64,000 nt of DNA, from assembly GCF_025685605.1 (NCBI RefSeq), contig NZ_JAGTUT010000001.1, forward strand, positions 3,968,001 to 4,032,000. Reading direction: 5' to 3'. A program made the position numbers and the translations under genes. This stretch comes from Granulicella arctica (GTDB taxonomy: Bacteria > Acidobacteriota > Terriglobia > Terriglobales > Acidobacteriaceae). Positions 34,457 to 43,537 of the stretch are shown piece by piece. Under the pieces are notes generated by a model, which had not been told where the DNA came from, did no database searches, and saw nothing but the letters and a program-made list of their open reading frames with translations. Every line of letters begins with the position of its first letter. The stretch's first letter is position 1.

Positions 34457-36640
34457 TCAAGGCAGCGCAAATGCTATGTATCTTCCGCCTGACGATGACT
34501 TAGGATCACGGCCACCACCGGCAGCTATGACGACGTACTGTTTGCCGTCGACCATGTAGGTTGCAGGCGTTGCGAGGCCGGCGAGCGGTAGCTCGAACTG
34601 CCAGAGGAGCTTGCCGGTCTCGCTGTCGTAGGCATGCATCTTTCGGTCGTAGATCGTGGCACCGATAAACAGCAAGCCACCCGCTGTGACCACTGGGCCG
34701 CCGTAATTTTCAGAGCCTGTGTTCTTCATACCCGAAGCAGCTAACTCCGGATATTCACCGAAGGGAATCTTCCAGAGATACTTGCCGGTATTTAGATCGA
34801 TCGCGTTGAGCGTTCCCCACGGTGGCGAGATGGCGGGATATCCGTCCTGATCCAGAAATTTGCGATAACCGGTGAACTCGTAGGACTGACCGTTCGCAGC
34901 GTTGGCTGAGGCAAGTTCTACCTTGTCGCTCTTCGCTCCGGGAGCAGAGGATGGCCCGTGCTTAACATATTCCAGTAGCGCCGTGAGGGCTTCGTCGTTG
35001 AGGCTCGTAAAGGCTGGCATCCTCCCCTTGCCCTGTCGCACGGTGCTGGAGATTTCACTATCCGAGAGGCGCTGCCCGACGCCGACCAGCGAAGGGAAGG
35101 CTGGTGGTGCGCCTTCACGGTTGACGCCGTGGCAAACGACACAGAGAGAACGATAGGTCGTCTCGCCCGCTGACGCGCTGCCTTTGTTCTCTACAAGTCC
35201 ACCGGTCCAGGCCATCTCGTTAGTGTTGACGTAGATCACACCGGTGCGCGGATCGACAGCGGAGCCACCCCATTCTGCACCCCCGTCGAATCCTGGAAAG
35301 ACGATCGTCTGCTTACCCACGCTTAGCGGAACGAACTGCCCTTCACTGCGCATGGTTTGGAACTTATCTAACGCAAACTGATGAGCCGCCGGGGTACGTT
35401 CGGTAAGCATCTGGTTGGTCAGGATCTGGCGTCCGAGCGGCTCTGGGTGAGTGGGTCGTGGCTGCGTCGGGGAGGTCTTCTCGCCGGGAACGTTTGATTC
35501 CGGTACCGGCCGCTCTTCGATGGGGAAGAGGGGTTTGCCGGTCACTCGATCGAAGAGGTAGAGGTAGCCCTGCTTCGTAGTCTGGGCCAGCGCATCGACG
35601 CGCTGGCCATCATGCTGGACGGTGAGGAGCGACGGAGGTGAAGGAAAGTCGCGATCCCAGATATCGTGATGGACGCCCTGAAAGTGCCATAGACGCTTGC
35701 CCGTAGCTGCATCGAGAGCAAGCAAAGTATTGGCAAATAAATCATCGCCGATGCGGTCGCCGCCATAGAAGTCCGAGACCGAAGAGCCAGTGGGTGCATA
35801 GACGATGCCTCGGTTTACATCGACGGCCATGCCAGCCCAGTTGTTGGCTGCGCCCGAGGTGAGATACGCCTTTTCAGGCCAGGTCTCATAGCCGAACTCT
35901 CCGGGATGAGGAATGGTGTGGAAGGCCCACTGAAGCGCTCCGGTGCGGACGTCGAAGGCGCGAATATCTCCGGGGGGTGAGGGAAGTGTCTCCGGATTAC
36001 GGCCGCCGACGATGATGAGGTTTTTGTAGATCACGCCGGGGGTGGTCAGCACGATGGACTGCTCCCGATAGTCCCCGCGCAGATTCTTGCGAAGGTCGAT
36101 GCGACCGTGCTCACCGAACGAATCGATCGGCTTACCGGTGGCGGGGTCGAGGGCATAGAGAAAGTTCATCACGCCGGCGAAAAGACGTGTCTCCGCACCT
36201 TGTTTCCAGAAGGTCAGGCCCCTGCCGGGCTGCGTTCCTTTTACACCGCTATCGTAGGTCCAGACTGTTTTGCCGGTAGCCGCGTTGAGGGCGATGATCT
36301 TCTGCGTTGGAGTGTAGGCGTAAAGCATTCTTCCCACGATGAGTGGACTCGTCTGCAGGCCGCCGACCTCGTTGCTGTCGAAGCTCCACGCGACCTGCAG
36401 TTTGCTGACGTTGTTCTTATTAATCTGCGTGAGGCTGGAGTAGTGATCGTTCTCAGGTTGCCCACCGTATACCGGCCAGTCTGTCGTCTGCTGGGGCGTC
36501 GCGGTCTGGGCTGGCTTCGTGTGCTCCGCGGCGTATACGGCCTCACGAGTCGCGACCAGCACCGAGGGGATGACGAAGAGGGTGGCAAGACTTGCCAGGG
36601 TGCGGAGTTTTTTGGTGCCTTGCGCGATCTTCCGTGTCAT
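34457..36640 (-). CDS. PQQ dehydrogenase with internal cytochrome c domain
   Basis: A 727-residue exported quinoprotein. The ATG at 36640 starts a signal segment (LRTLASLATLFVIPSVLVA). Propeller blades begin at WPVYGGQPENDHYSSLTQIN and recur through NLIIVGGRNPET, VDVNRGIVYAPTGS and the final blade, VTAGGLLFIGATIYDRKMHA. Between the main blades and the last ones is a class I cytochrome c domain with one haem site, CVVCH, plus FPSLVGVGQRLSD and KGRMPAFTSLND, so the acceptor haem is built in. Related to membrane glucose- or quinate-type dehydrogenases without their N-terminal membrane helices. No partner cytochrome gene is needed next to it. Confidence 0.88.
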   Translation of the reverse strand: MTRKIAQGTKKLRTLASLATLFVIPSVLVATREAVYAAEHTKPAQTATPQQTTDWPVYGGQPENDHYSSLTQINKNNVSKLQVAWSFDSNEVGGLQTSPLIVGRMLYAYTPTQKIIALNAATGKTVWTYDSGVKGTQPGRGLTFWKQGAETRLFAGVMNFLYALDPATGKPIDSFGEHGRIDLRKNLRGDYREQSIVLTTPGVIYKNLIIVGGRNPETLPSPPGDIRAFDVRTGALQWAFHTIPHPGEFGYETWPEKAYLTSGAANNWAGMAVDVNRGIVYAPTGSSVSDFYGGDRIGDDLFANTLLALDAATGKRLWHFQGVHHDIWDRDFPSPPSLLTVQHDGQRVDALAQTTKQGYLYLFDRVTGKPLFPIEERPVPESNVPGEKTSPTQPRPTHPEPLGRQILTNQMLTERTPAAHQFALDKFQTMRSEGQFVPLSVGKQTIVFPGFDGGAEWGGSAVDPRTGVIYVNTNEMAWTGGLVENKGSASAGETTYRSLCVVCHGVNREGAPPAFPSLVGVGQRLSDSEISSTVRQGKGRMPAFTSLNDEALTALLEYVKHGPSSAPGAKSDKVELASANAANGQSYEFTGYRKFLDQDGYPAISPPWGTLNAIDLNTGKYLWKIPFGEYPELAASGMKNTGSENYGGPVVTAGGLLFIGATIYDRKMHAYDSETGKLLWQFELPLAGLATPATYMVDGKQYVVIAAGGGRDPKSSSGGRYIAFALP

Positions 36641-36732
36641 CAGGTCTTGAATTTCAACAGCTACTGACGTGATCGTCAATCACCGTGCTTTCGGCGGTCG
36701 GGTTCTAAGCGCTCGTTAGCTGCAACAAGTAG

Positions 36733-38439
36733 TTAGAGAGGGAAAGGACTGGCGCCTTCCGTGGATAGCCAGTCATATCGTTGATGGTCAGCTTTGACGG
36801 TCCAGTCAGAGGGCGTTCGATTCGATATCCAGTCGGCGGGTACGCTCGCTTCGGATGACGAGGCGCATAGGCTAAAGGCTGCGCGTATCGCCTCCTTCTG
36901 TTCGTTGCCGATTGAACCTGGCTCAGGGGATATAAGAAGCACCGATCCGCTGGCCGCTACAGCACGGAGCCATTGCGCCGTAAGACTCCACGGTATGTCG
37001 GCGGTGATCGGGACACAGTCCGCGTCGGTAGCGAAAAAGATGCCATTCTGCGGCAGGCGGAAGGCGAGAGTGTTTACGCCCATGCGCCGCGTGCGTTCCC
37101 AGTCGCGCCCACTTACATCGTCTCCGGTGCGCTGGCCGTCGAAGATGCCAGCGGAGAGATGGCCGACGGTATTGCAGCCAATGACGATGCGGTCTTCTCC
37201 GGCGGCCGTGCGGATGTCCTTGTAGAGTGCGGAGATGATCTCCGCACTCGTCCTGGATCGATCTTGAAAGCTCCAGCCGTCAACGGCAGGCGAAGCCCCC
37301 ATCTCATTGCCCCACTGGCCTAGAAGCTCGTAGGTCGTGAAGTCGTGCTTGATGAGGTCATATCCCCACGCCCGAGCCTCACGTACGACGCTGAGCACAG
37401 CATCGAGGGCTTCCGGAACTGTCGGATCGAAGGCCAGATCTGTGGACCTGCCCGCGTGCCTGCCGTATCGAGCTACAGGCAAAAGCAACGATGCTCTCGT
37501 AGATGCAGCGGCACGTAGAGGTCGAACCCAGACTCCCGGACTGACGTTTCGACTGCGAATATCGTCGGCAAGCTTCCGCATATCAGGAAACCGTTTCAGA
37601 TCCTGATAGCCATCATCCACCACGGTAAAGGGGCGAACCGGACCTGCAGGTGACAGTTCGCGGATAAGGTCAGCGTCGCGCAGAATGCCCTCGGCGGTGT
37701 TCTTCCCATACGCGTAGTACCAGTCGTTACTTCCATAGATGGCCTTCAGCGGGTGTTGACCACGGTGCGACGGTAGAACGATCTTTCCTGCTATCGTGCG
37801 ACAGAGCTTTCGCGTGGCTTGAAACGCACTCTCTCCCGCCTGGCTCTCGTACGTGACGAGGGTCGCGAGACTGACCTGGCGATCGCCAAGATGAACGCCG
37901 TTGCCCCCATTGCGTGTATCCAGCCAGAGTGAAATTCCATTCGTATCCACCTGCCAGAAGACGAACGCTGCCGCACCAACCTCCACGCCGAAACCGATGG
38001 TCGTCGCGCCGTCATGTACGAGGCAGTACCAGGGCAGGCTGCGCTCCGGCAGTATGCCCGACCATGCAAGCTCACCGTAACTGCGCTCCCACGCGTCTCC
38101 CAGGATCAGAAGCCGGTCGTTCAGGGTGAGATTCCAGCGCAGGTGGATTCTGCGTACGGCGACGGCGGGTGCAGCCAGCCGTACTGATCCCTTCTCGTGA
38201 CCCGGATCATAGGTGACATCGACTCCAGCACCCGACCAGTTCGTCCCGCTTCGCTGCAGCGCATGAGCGGTGTCTGTGGCGTCCCCAAGAAACACGCGAG
38301 CACTATCCGGCTGACGCAGCAGGTCGATATTCAGGGGCTGACCCGTGCTACGCGGAGAGGCAAGTGTAGTCGCTGAATAGGTGGAGAGGAGGGCACCGGC
38401 ACTCTGCAGCAGCTTCCGTCGATTGATCAAGAGGAACAC
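36733..38439 (-). CDS. Clan-D glycosidase (GH27/GH36-like alpha-galactosidase)
   Basis: A 568-residue exported glycosidase with a Tat-like start (INRRKLLQSAGALLS). An N-terminal beta-rich region to ~residue 230 is followed by a barrel. SNDWYYAYGKN and VVDDGYQDLKRFPDM match the family. The likely nucleophile is D366 in LIKHDF and the acid/base is in the RTGDDV segment (D440/D441). It ends with a C-terminal beta region. The substrate may be an alpha-galactoside or another alpha-glycoside; the active-site pattern is looser than in characterised melibiases. It lies between the PQQ dehydrogenase and an esterase, 66 bp apart from the latter. Confidence 0.78.
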   Translation of the reverse strand: MFLLINRRKLLQSAGALLSTYSATTLASPRSTGQPLNIDLLRQPDSARVFLGDATDTAHALQRSGTNWSGAGVDVTYDPGHEKGSVRLAAPAVAVRRIHLRWNLTLNDRLLILGDAWERSYGELAWSGILPERSLPWYCLVHDGATTIGFGVEVGAAAFVFWQVDTNGISLWLDTRNGGNGVHLGDRQVSLATLVTYESQAGESAFQATRKLCRTIAGKIVLPSHRGQHPLKAIYGSNDWYYAYGKNTAEGILRDADLIRELSPAGPVRPFTVVDDGYQDLKRFPDMRKLADDIRSRNVSPGVWVRPLRAAASTRASLLLPVARYGRHAGRSTDLAFDPTVPEALDAVLSVVREARAWGYDLIKHDFTTYELLGQWGNEMGASPAVDGWSFQDRSRTSAEIISALYKDIRTAAGEDRIVIGCNTVGHLSAGIFDGQRTGDDVSGRDWERTRRMGVNTLAFRLPQNGIFFATDADCVPITADIPWSLTAQWLRAVAASGSVLLISPEPGSIGNEQKEAIRAAFSLCASSSEASVPADWISNRTPSDWTVKADHQRYDWLSTEGASPFPL

Positions 38440-38505
38440 TTCCAGACGTAAGGATATCTACGTTACGAAGAGTATCCCGAGTCTCGAACTTGCGCATCCC
38501 GCACG

Positions 38506-39378
38506 TTACGTCCCGGGAAACAGAAACCGCAGTACCGAGTTGAATCTCTGCGCCCACGCGGCCTCGTCGTGCACGGCACCCTCAGCCTCCATGAAGGCGA
38601 GGTCGAAGCCCGGTTTCCATCCAAGGCGAACCAGTAGGCGATAGAGCAGGTCGGTGTCGCGAACATGCCGGGCTCCCTCCGCTGTCCCCATATCGAGCCA
38701 GATCCTCAGCGCAGGCCTGGGATGTGCTTGATTGACGAAGCTGAGAATGCTGCGATGATCCCACCACACCGAGGGAGACATTACCGCTAGTTTCCCGAAG
38801 ACGTCGGGCTTTTCCAATCCTAGAAACAAGGAGATAAGGCCGCCGAGCGATGAGCCTCCAAGCCCCGTATCGTGTGCCTCCGTCTTGGTCCGATAGCTTC
38901 GATCGATGAATGGCTTCAACTCGTCGCAGAGCAGTCTGCCGTACGCTCGGCCTTCGCCGCCGCCCATCTTGAAATCGCGTGTCGGGGTGTACTCTGCCAT
39001 GCGGCGTACGCCGGTATTCGCGATGCCGACGAGGATGACCGGTTCGATCTCGCCTGCGGCAGTGAGGCGGTCAGCGGTCGTCTGCGCCTCCCAGGTGCGC
39101 CCGGCTACGTAGGAGGTACGCCCATCGAAGAGATTCTGCCCGTCATGGAGGTAGAAGACCGGAAAGCGTCGATCGGGTTCGGCTGCATACTGCTCAGGCA
39201 GATAGACGAGGACCATCCGGTGGTCTGGGTCCGGCAAAATCTCAGAATGAAACTGGTAGCTCTCAAGCCTGGGAATGGTCGAGTCATCATCCGGTACCCG
39301 GATTGGATTCTCAGACCAGAGAGGACGATCCGCTAGAATTGCGGGCTTGATTGGAGCCGATTTCGGGCGAAAGGTCAA
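38506..39378 (-). CDS. Esterase of the enterochelin-esterase/IroE-like type
   Basis: A 290-residue alpha/beta hydrolase of the putative-esterase (Esterase D-like) family. PVFYLHDGQNLFDGRTSY near residue 73 and the nucleophile elbow GLGGSSLGGLISL near 172 fit the family. The acid is likely in WLDMGTAEG and the histidine in VHDEAAWAQR near the C-terminus. There is no signal peptide. It is divergent from the next esterase at 39437 (58 bp), so the two may share a promoter region. Substrate unknown; such enzymes act on ester bonds of siderophores, polysaccharides or drug-like esters. Confidence 0.82.
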   Translation of the reverse strand: MTFRPKSAPIKPAILADRPLWSENPIRVPDDDSTIPRLESYQFHSEILPDPDHRMVLVYLPEQYAAEPDRRFPVFYLHDGQNLFDGRTSYVAGRTWEAQTTADRLTAAGEIEPVILVGIANTGVRRMAEYTPTRDFKMGGGEGRAYGRLLCDELKPFIDRSYRTKTEAHDTGLGGSSLGGLISLFLGLEKPDVFGKLAVMSPSVWWDHRSILSFVNQAHPRPALRIWLDMGTAEGARHVRDTDLLYRLLVRLGWKPGFDLAFMEAEGAVHDEAAWAQRFNSVLRFLFPGT

Positions 39379-39436
39379 TGCGAAAGATGTTGCTCCATTA
39401 CGCTAGGATTACATCAAGGGTAGCAGAGGGGGAATC

Positions 39437-40147
39437 GTGAAGCGCGAATGGCACAAATGGTATTCCCCACGCCTCGGGCGGGATATGGAGCTTCTGGTCT
39501 TCGGCCATGCTGGCTTGCCGACCATCGTTTTCCCTACATCCTGTGGTCGTTTTTACGAATTTGAAGATCGCGGTATGGTGCATGCGGTAGCCGAACAGAT
39601 CGAACGCGGTGAGATCCAGCTAATCTGCGTTGACTCCGTCGACGCTGAAAGCTGGTACAACCGGAACGTCGGTGCACGCTGGCGCATCGCACGCCACGTA
39701 CAGTACGAGAGCTACATCATGGACGAGGTGGTACCCCTGGTCAGGGCGTTAGGGAACTGGGGACAGCTTGCCTCCCTTGGAGCGAGTTTCGGTGGGTACC
39801 ATGCGGCCAACATCGCCCTTCGGCACCCTGACGTCTTCAAGGCGTTCCTCGCCATGGGAGCAGCCTTCGACCTCTCCAACTTCCTCGGTGGCTACTACGA
39901 TAACGACTGCTACTTCAACATTCCTCCGCACTACCTTCCTAACGCGAGCGACTCCTGGTATCTGGATCGTTACCGGCACAACACCTACATTCTGGCCACA
40001 GGCGAGCACGATATATGCCGCGGACAGACCGAAAATATGGCCCAATTGATGCGATCCAAAGGTATTCCTGTCCGCCTCGATGTCTGGGGAGAGGGGTCGC
40101 TTCACGATTGGCCCGAATGGATGAAGATGATTCGGGTCTACCTATAA
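39437..40147 (+). CDS. Esterase (COG4947-like), first gene of the ligase operon
   Basis: A 236-residue alpha/beta hydrolase of the COG4947 type. Visible are HKWYSPRLGRDMELLVFGH and a nucleophile elbow in SLGASFGGYHAANIALRHPD. GEHDICRGQTENMAQL may hold the acid; LHDWPEWMKMI near the C-terminus likely holds the histidine. It begins a run of six same-strand genes with gaps of 26-50 bp, containing two ATP-grasp-like proteins, a GCS2-type ligase, an M29 aminopeptidase and an aldo/keto reductase. Related small esterases occur beside such ligases in other bacteria and may release or edit the product. Reaction unknown. Confidence 0.78.
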   Translation: MKREWHKWYSPRLGRDMELLVFGHAGLPTIVFPTSCGRFYEFEDRGMVHAVAEQIERGEIQLICVDSVDAESWYNRNVGARWRIARHVQYESYIMDEVVPLVRALGNWGQLASLGASFGGYHAANIALRHPDVFKAFLAMGAAFDLSNFLGGYYDNDCYFNIPPHYLPNASDSWYLDRYRHNTYILATGEHDICRGQTENMAQLMRSKGIPVRLDVWGEGSLHDWPEWMKMIRVYL

Positions 40148-40190
40148 TCCTTAAACAATCATTGGTTCACTCTTTTTATATGGAGTTTGC

Positions 40191-41222
40191 ATGAAGAAGA
40201 TTGGTGTTCTGTTCGGCATGGAGAATACATTTCCGGGAGCGTTGGTCGAGAAGATCAACTCCATGGAAGTTGACGGCATCACTGCCGAGTTCGTACAGGT
40301 TGGCGGCGTCAAGGAGGCCGTCCCCTCGGGCTATACCGTGATCGTCGACCGCATCTCGCATGACATGCCTTTCTATCGTTCCTTTCTGAAAAATGCTGTA
40401 CTCACTGGGACGCAGGTGATCAACAACCCGTTCTGGTGGTCGGCGGATGACAAGTTCTTCAACTACGCCCTTGCCTCAAAGCTTGGCGTGGCCGTGCCGA
40501 AGACGGTTCTGCTGCCGCACAAGATGTTTCCGCCGGAGATCAACGAGCGTTCCGTGCGCAACCTCGAGTACCCGCTGAAGTGGGACGAGATCTTCGACTA
40601 CATCGGATTCCCAGCCTTCCTCAAGCCGCATGATGGTGGCGGCTGGCGCGATGTCTTCCACGTGGGCAACCCTCAGGAGTTTTTCCATGCGTACGATCAG
40701 ACGCGTGATCTCTGCATGACCCTCCAGGCAGCCGTGAACTTCAAAGAGTACTTCCGCTGCTACGTAGTCGGCCAGGAAGAGGTACGGATTATGCCGTACG
40801 ATCCGCGCCGGCCGCACCACGAGCGCTATCTCCTCGACGCGCCTGAGTACGACAAGAAGCTGCTGAAGCGGGTCGAGCAGGACGCCCTCACGCTCTGCCG
40901 CGCCCTGGGATACGACCTGAATACAGTCGAATTCGCGGTAGAAGACGGCATCCCGTACGCCATCGACTTCATGAATCCGGCACCGGATGCGGACCTGCAC
41001 TCCGTCGGACGCGAAAGCTTCGACTGGATTGTGGATCGTGTCGCGAAGTTGGCGGTGAAGAAGGCTCAAGCCTCCGAGAGCTTTCAGCCGCAGCTGAACT
41101 GGGCAGGCTTTCTTGCTCCGCCGGTAATAAAAGCGGCCACTGCAAAGACACCTGCGCGCAAGGCCGCAAAGAAAGTCGTAGCTAAGACTGCAAAGAAGGC
41201 TGCTACAAAGGAGACCGAGTAA
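40191..41222 (+). CDS. ATP-grasp ligase with histone-like lysine/alanine tail
   Basis: A 343-residue ATP-grasp protein. Residues ~95-290 show the fold: DKFFNYALASKLGVAVPKT (lid start), IGFPAFLKPHDGGGWRDVFHV (ATP-binding lysine loop), QEEVRIMPYDP and AIDFMNPAPDAD (metal-ligand region near the end). It lacks the extra domain of RimK and D-Ala ligase types. Residues ~315-343 form a basic tail (KTPARKAAKKVVAKTAKKAA) resembling histone H1-type repeats and seen nowhere else in this operon. It starts 43 bp after the esterase. It likely joins an amino acid or peptide to a carboxylate; substrate unknown. Confidence 0.8.
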   Translation: MKKIGVLFGMENTFPGALVEKINSMEVDGITAEFVQVGGVKEAVPSGYTVIVDRISHDMPFYRSFLKNAVLTGTQVINNPFWWSADDKFFNYALASKLGVAVPKTVLLPHKMFPPEINERSVRNLEYPLKWDEIFDYIGFPAFLKPHDGGGWRDVFHVGNPQEFFHAYDQTRDLCMTLQAAVNFKEYFRCYVVGQEEVRIMPYDPRRPHHERYLLDAPEYDKKLLKRVEQDALTLCRALGYDLNTVEFAVEDGIPYAIDFMNPAPDADLHSVGRESFDWIVDRVAKLAVKKAQASESFQPQLNWAGFLAPPVIKAATAKTPARKAAKKVVAKTAKKAATKETE

Positions 41223-41272
41223 AAGCTTCAACCGGAGTAGGATGCTTCAAAACGCAACACAGAGGAGTACGA

Positions 41273-42376
41273 ATGCGGCCTACGTTCACGCTCGGCATTG
41301 AAGAGGAATATCAAACCATCGATCCGGAGACCCGCGATCTTCGCTCGCATATTGCTACAGAGATGCTCGCAAAGGGAAAGCTCCGCCTTGAGGAACGGGT
41401 CAAGGCGGAGATGCACCAGTCCGTCATCGAGGTAGGGACCCGTGTCTGCCTGAACATTCAGGATGCGCAGGAAGACCTCTTCGATCTGCGCAGAAACATG
41501 ATCCGCCTTGCGGAGGAGCATGGCCTAGTCCTTGTCGCCGGAGCCACGCATCCCTTCGCCGATTGGCGTGTGCAGGAGATCTATCCTGACCCTCGTTACT
41601 TCCAGGTCGTCGAAGATCTCCAACTCGTAGCCCGTGCCAACCTCATCTTCGGCCTCCACGTCCATGTCGGCATTGAAGATCGCGAGGCAGCAATTCGCAT
41701 CATGAACTCGCTGCGATACTTTCTGCCGCACATCCTTGCCCTCTCGACCAATTCGCCCTTCTGGCTTGGTATGGATACCGGCTACAAGAGCTACCGTGCC
41801 AAGGTCTTCGAGAACTTTCCTCGCACCAATTTGCCCGACAGCTTTGCGAGCTACTCCGAGTTCGAGAGCTACGTAAACCTGCTCGTCAAGACGAACAGCA
41901 TCGACAACGCTAAGAAGATCTGGTGGGACATCCGGCCGCACCCTTTCTTCAGCACCGTAGAAGTGCGCATCTGTGACATCCCGATGCGGGCGAAAGAGAC
42001 GATCGCCATCGCGGCGCTCATCCAGGCGACGGCTTGCAAGCTCTACAAACTGCATGAGCGCAACATTGACTTCCGCCAGTATTCCCGCGCCCTGCTGATG
42101 GAAAATAAGTTTCGGGCGGTGCGCTACGGTCTCGACGGCAAGCTGATCGACTTCGGCAAGCAGGAAGAGGTTCCAGCGCGCGAGCTCATCCTCGAGTACC
42201 TTGCCTTCGTGGATGACGTGCTTGACGAACTCGGCAGTCGTGAGGAGATTGGCTATATTCACACCATGCTGGAGCAGGGTTCAGGTGCCGATCGCCAACT
42301 CAGGGTCTTCCGTGAGACGAACAGCTTGAAAAGTGTGGTCGATTTTATGGCGAGCGAGACCAAAGCCGATCTGTAG
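41273..42376 (+). CDS. Carboxylate-amine ligase, GCS2/YbdK family
   Basis: A 367-residue member of the glutamate-cysteine-ligase-type (GCS2, COG2170) family. Family sequence starts at TLGIEEEYQTIDPETRDL, with NLIFGLHVHVGIEDR near residue 123 and the metal/ATP segment IWWDIRPHPFFSTVEVRICD near 222. Members such as YbdK are weak gamma-glutamylcysteine ligases with unclear physiology. Here it follows an ATP-grasp ligase by 50 bp, so it may form one amide bond of the same product. Cytoplasmic. This is not the only glutathione-like gene one would expect, and no glutathione synthetase is adjacent. Confidence 0.88.
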   Translation: MRPTFTLGIEEEYQTIDPETRDLRSHIATEMLAKGKLRLEERVKAEMHQSVIEVGTRVCLNIQDAQEDLFDLRRNMIRLAEEHGLVLVAGATHPFADWRVQEIYPDPRYFQVVEDLQLVARANLIFGLHVHVGIEDREAAIRIMNSLRYFLPHILALSTNSPFWLGMDTGYKSYRAKVFENFPRTNLPDSFASYSEFESYVNLLVKTNSIDNAKKIWWDIRPHPFFSTVEVRICDIPMRAKETIAIAALIQATACKLYKLHERNIDFRQYSRALLMENKFRAVRYGLDGKLIDFGKQEEVPARELILEYLAFVDDVLDELGSREEIGYIHTMLEQGSGADRQLRVFRETNSLKSVVDFMASETKADL

Positions 42377-42410
42377 CGCATCTGTTAAGTAACAGGGATT
42401 GAGGATTTTG

Positions 42411-43511
42411 ATGACCATAGATGTCGCAACAGGGACCCGAGATGAAGCGATGAGCACACAACAGGACTTGCAGGGAGCTGAGAGACTTCGCTCCGTACCG
42501 TTTCCCGAAGGCTTTATCCCCGGGGCAAGAAACGCGGTAAGTACCTGCCTCCGCATCCAGCCGGACGAAAAGGTAACCCTGATTACGGATGAAAGCTGCC
42601 TGGTCATCGCCGCCTCCCTCGGCAGCGAACTCGACAAACTAGGGTGCACCTGGAACGCCTTTGTTCTCGAATCCGAGGCCTCCCGGCCCCTGAACGGGAT
42701 GCCTGCATCGGTCCTCGAGGACATGGAGACGTCTCAGGTCAGCATCTTCGCGGTCGTCGTTCAGCCGAATGAGCTGCACAGCCGCATGCAGATGACGGAT
42801 GTCGTCAACCGGCGCCGCATGCGCCACGCCCATATGGTCAACATCACGGCCGAGATCATGATGCAGGGCATGCGGGCAGATTTCCTTGCTATCGATCGCC
42901 TCAGCCAGGCGGTCCTCGACAAGGTTCGCGCCGCAACGTATGTGCGCGCCACAACAGACGCGGGCACGGACATCCACGCAACGCTGTCTCCGGATTACAA
43001 GTGGTTCAAGACCTCCGGCATCATCAGTACGGAAAAGTGGGGTAATCTGCCCGGCGGCGAGTGCTTCACGGCTCCAGGCGAGGTGAACGGGGTCTTCGTA
43101 GTCGACGGGGTCGTTGGCGACTTCCTCTGCGCCCGGTACGGCATCCTGCGCGAAACGCCGCTGACCATCAACATCGAAGGAAACCGCATCACCAAAATAG
43201 CGTGTGCCAACAAGGACCTCGAACGGGAGTTCTGGGCCTACACCCACACCGATGAGAACTCGGATCGCGTCGGCGAGTTCGCAATTGGTACGAACATCGG
43301 TGTCGAACGCGTCATCGGCAACATCCTGCAGGATGAGAAGTTTCCCGGCGTGCACATCGCGTTTGGCGATCCCTACGGCGCTCACACTGGAGCCCAATGG
43401 AAGTCTTCCACCCACATCGACGTTGTAGGCCTGGGCTTCAACATCTGGCTTGGTGACGCTGATGGCGAAGAGCAGATAATGCGCAACGGCGAGTTTTTGA
43501 TTGAGGCTTGA
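42411..43511 (+). CDS. M29 family aminopeptidase
   Basis: A 366-residue M29 (thermophilic-type) metallo-aminopeptidase. Visible are FPEGFIPGARNAVSTCLRIQ and TYVRATTDAGTDIHA. The metal site region comprises LPGGECFTAPGEVNGVFVVDG and FAIGTNIGVERVIGNILQDE, with HIAFGDPYGAHTGAQWKSSTH near the C-terminus, whose histidines and glutamates fit the family. ATG 42411 has TTGAGG seven bases upstream. In the middle of the six-gene ligase operon it could trim or recycle the peptide product, or act as the maturation enzyme. Confidence 0.85.
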   Translation: MTIDVATGTRDEAMSTQQDLQGAERLRSVPFPEGFIPGARNAVSTCLRIQPDEKVTLITDESCLVIAASLGSELDKLGCTWNAFVLESEASRPLNGMPASVLEDMETSQVSIFAVVVQPNELHSRMQMTDVVNRRRMRHAHMVNITAEIMMQGMRADFLAIDRLSQAVLDKVRAATYVRATTDAGTDIHATLSPDYKWFKTSGIISTEKWGNLPGGECFTAPGEVNGVFVVDGVVGDFLCARYGILRETPLTINIEGNRITKIACANKDLEREFWAYTHTDENSDRVGEFAIGTNIGVERVIGNILQDEKFPGVHIAFGDPYGAHTGAQWKSSTHIDVVGLGFNIWLGDADGEEQIMRNGEFLIEA

Positions 43512-43537
43512 ACGGGCCGGGTGACGTCTAACCAGCT

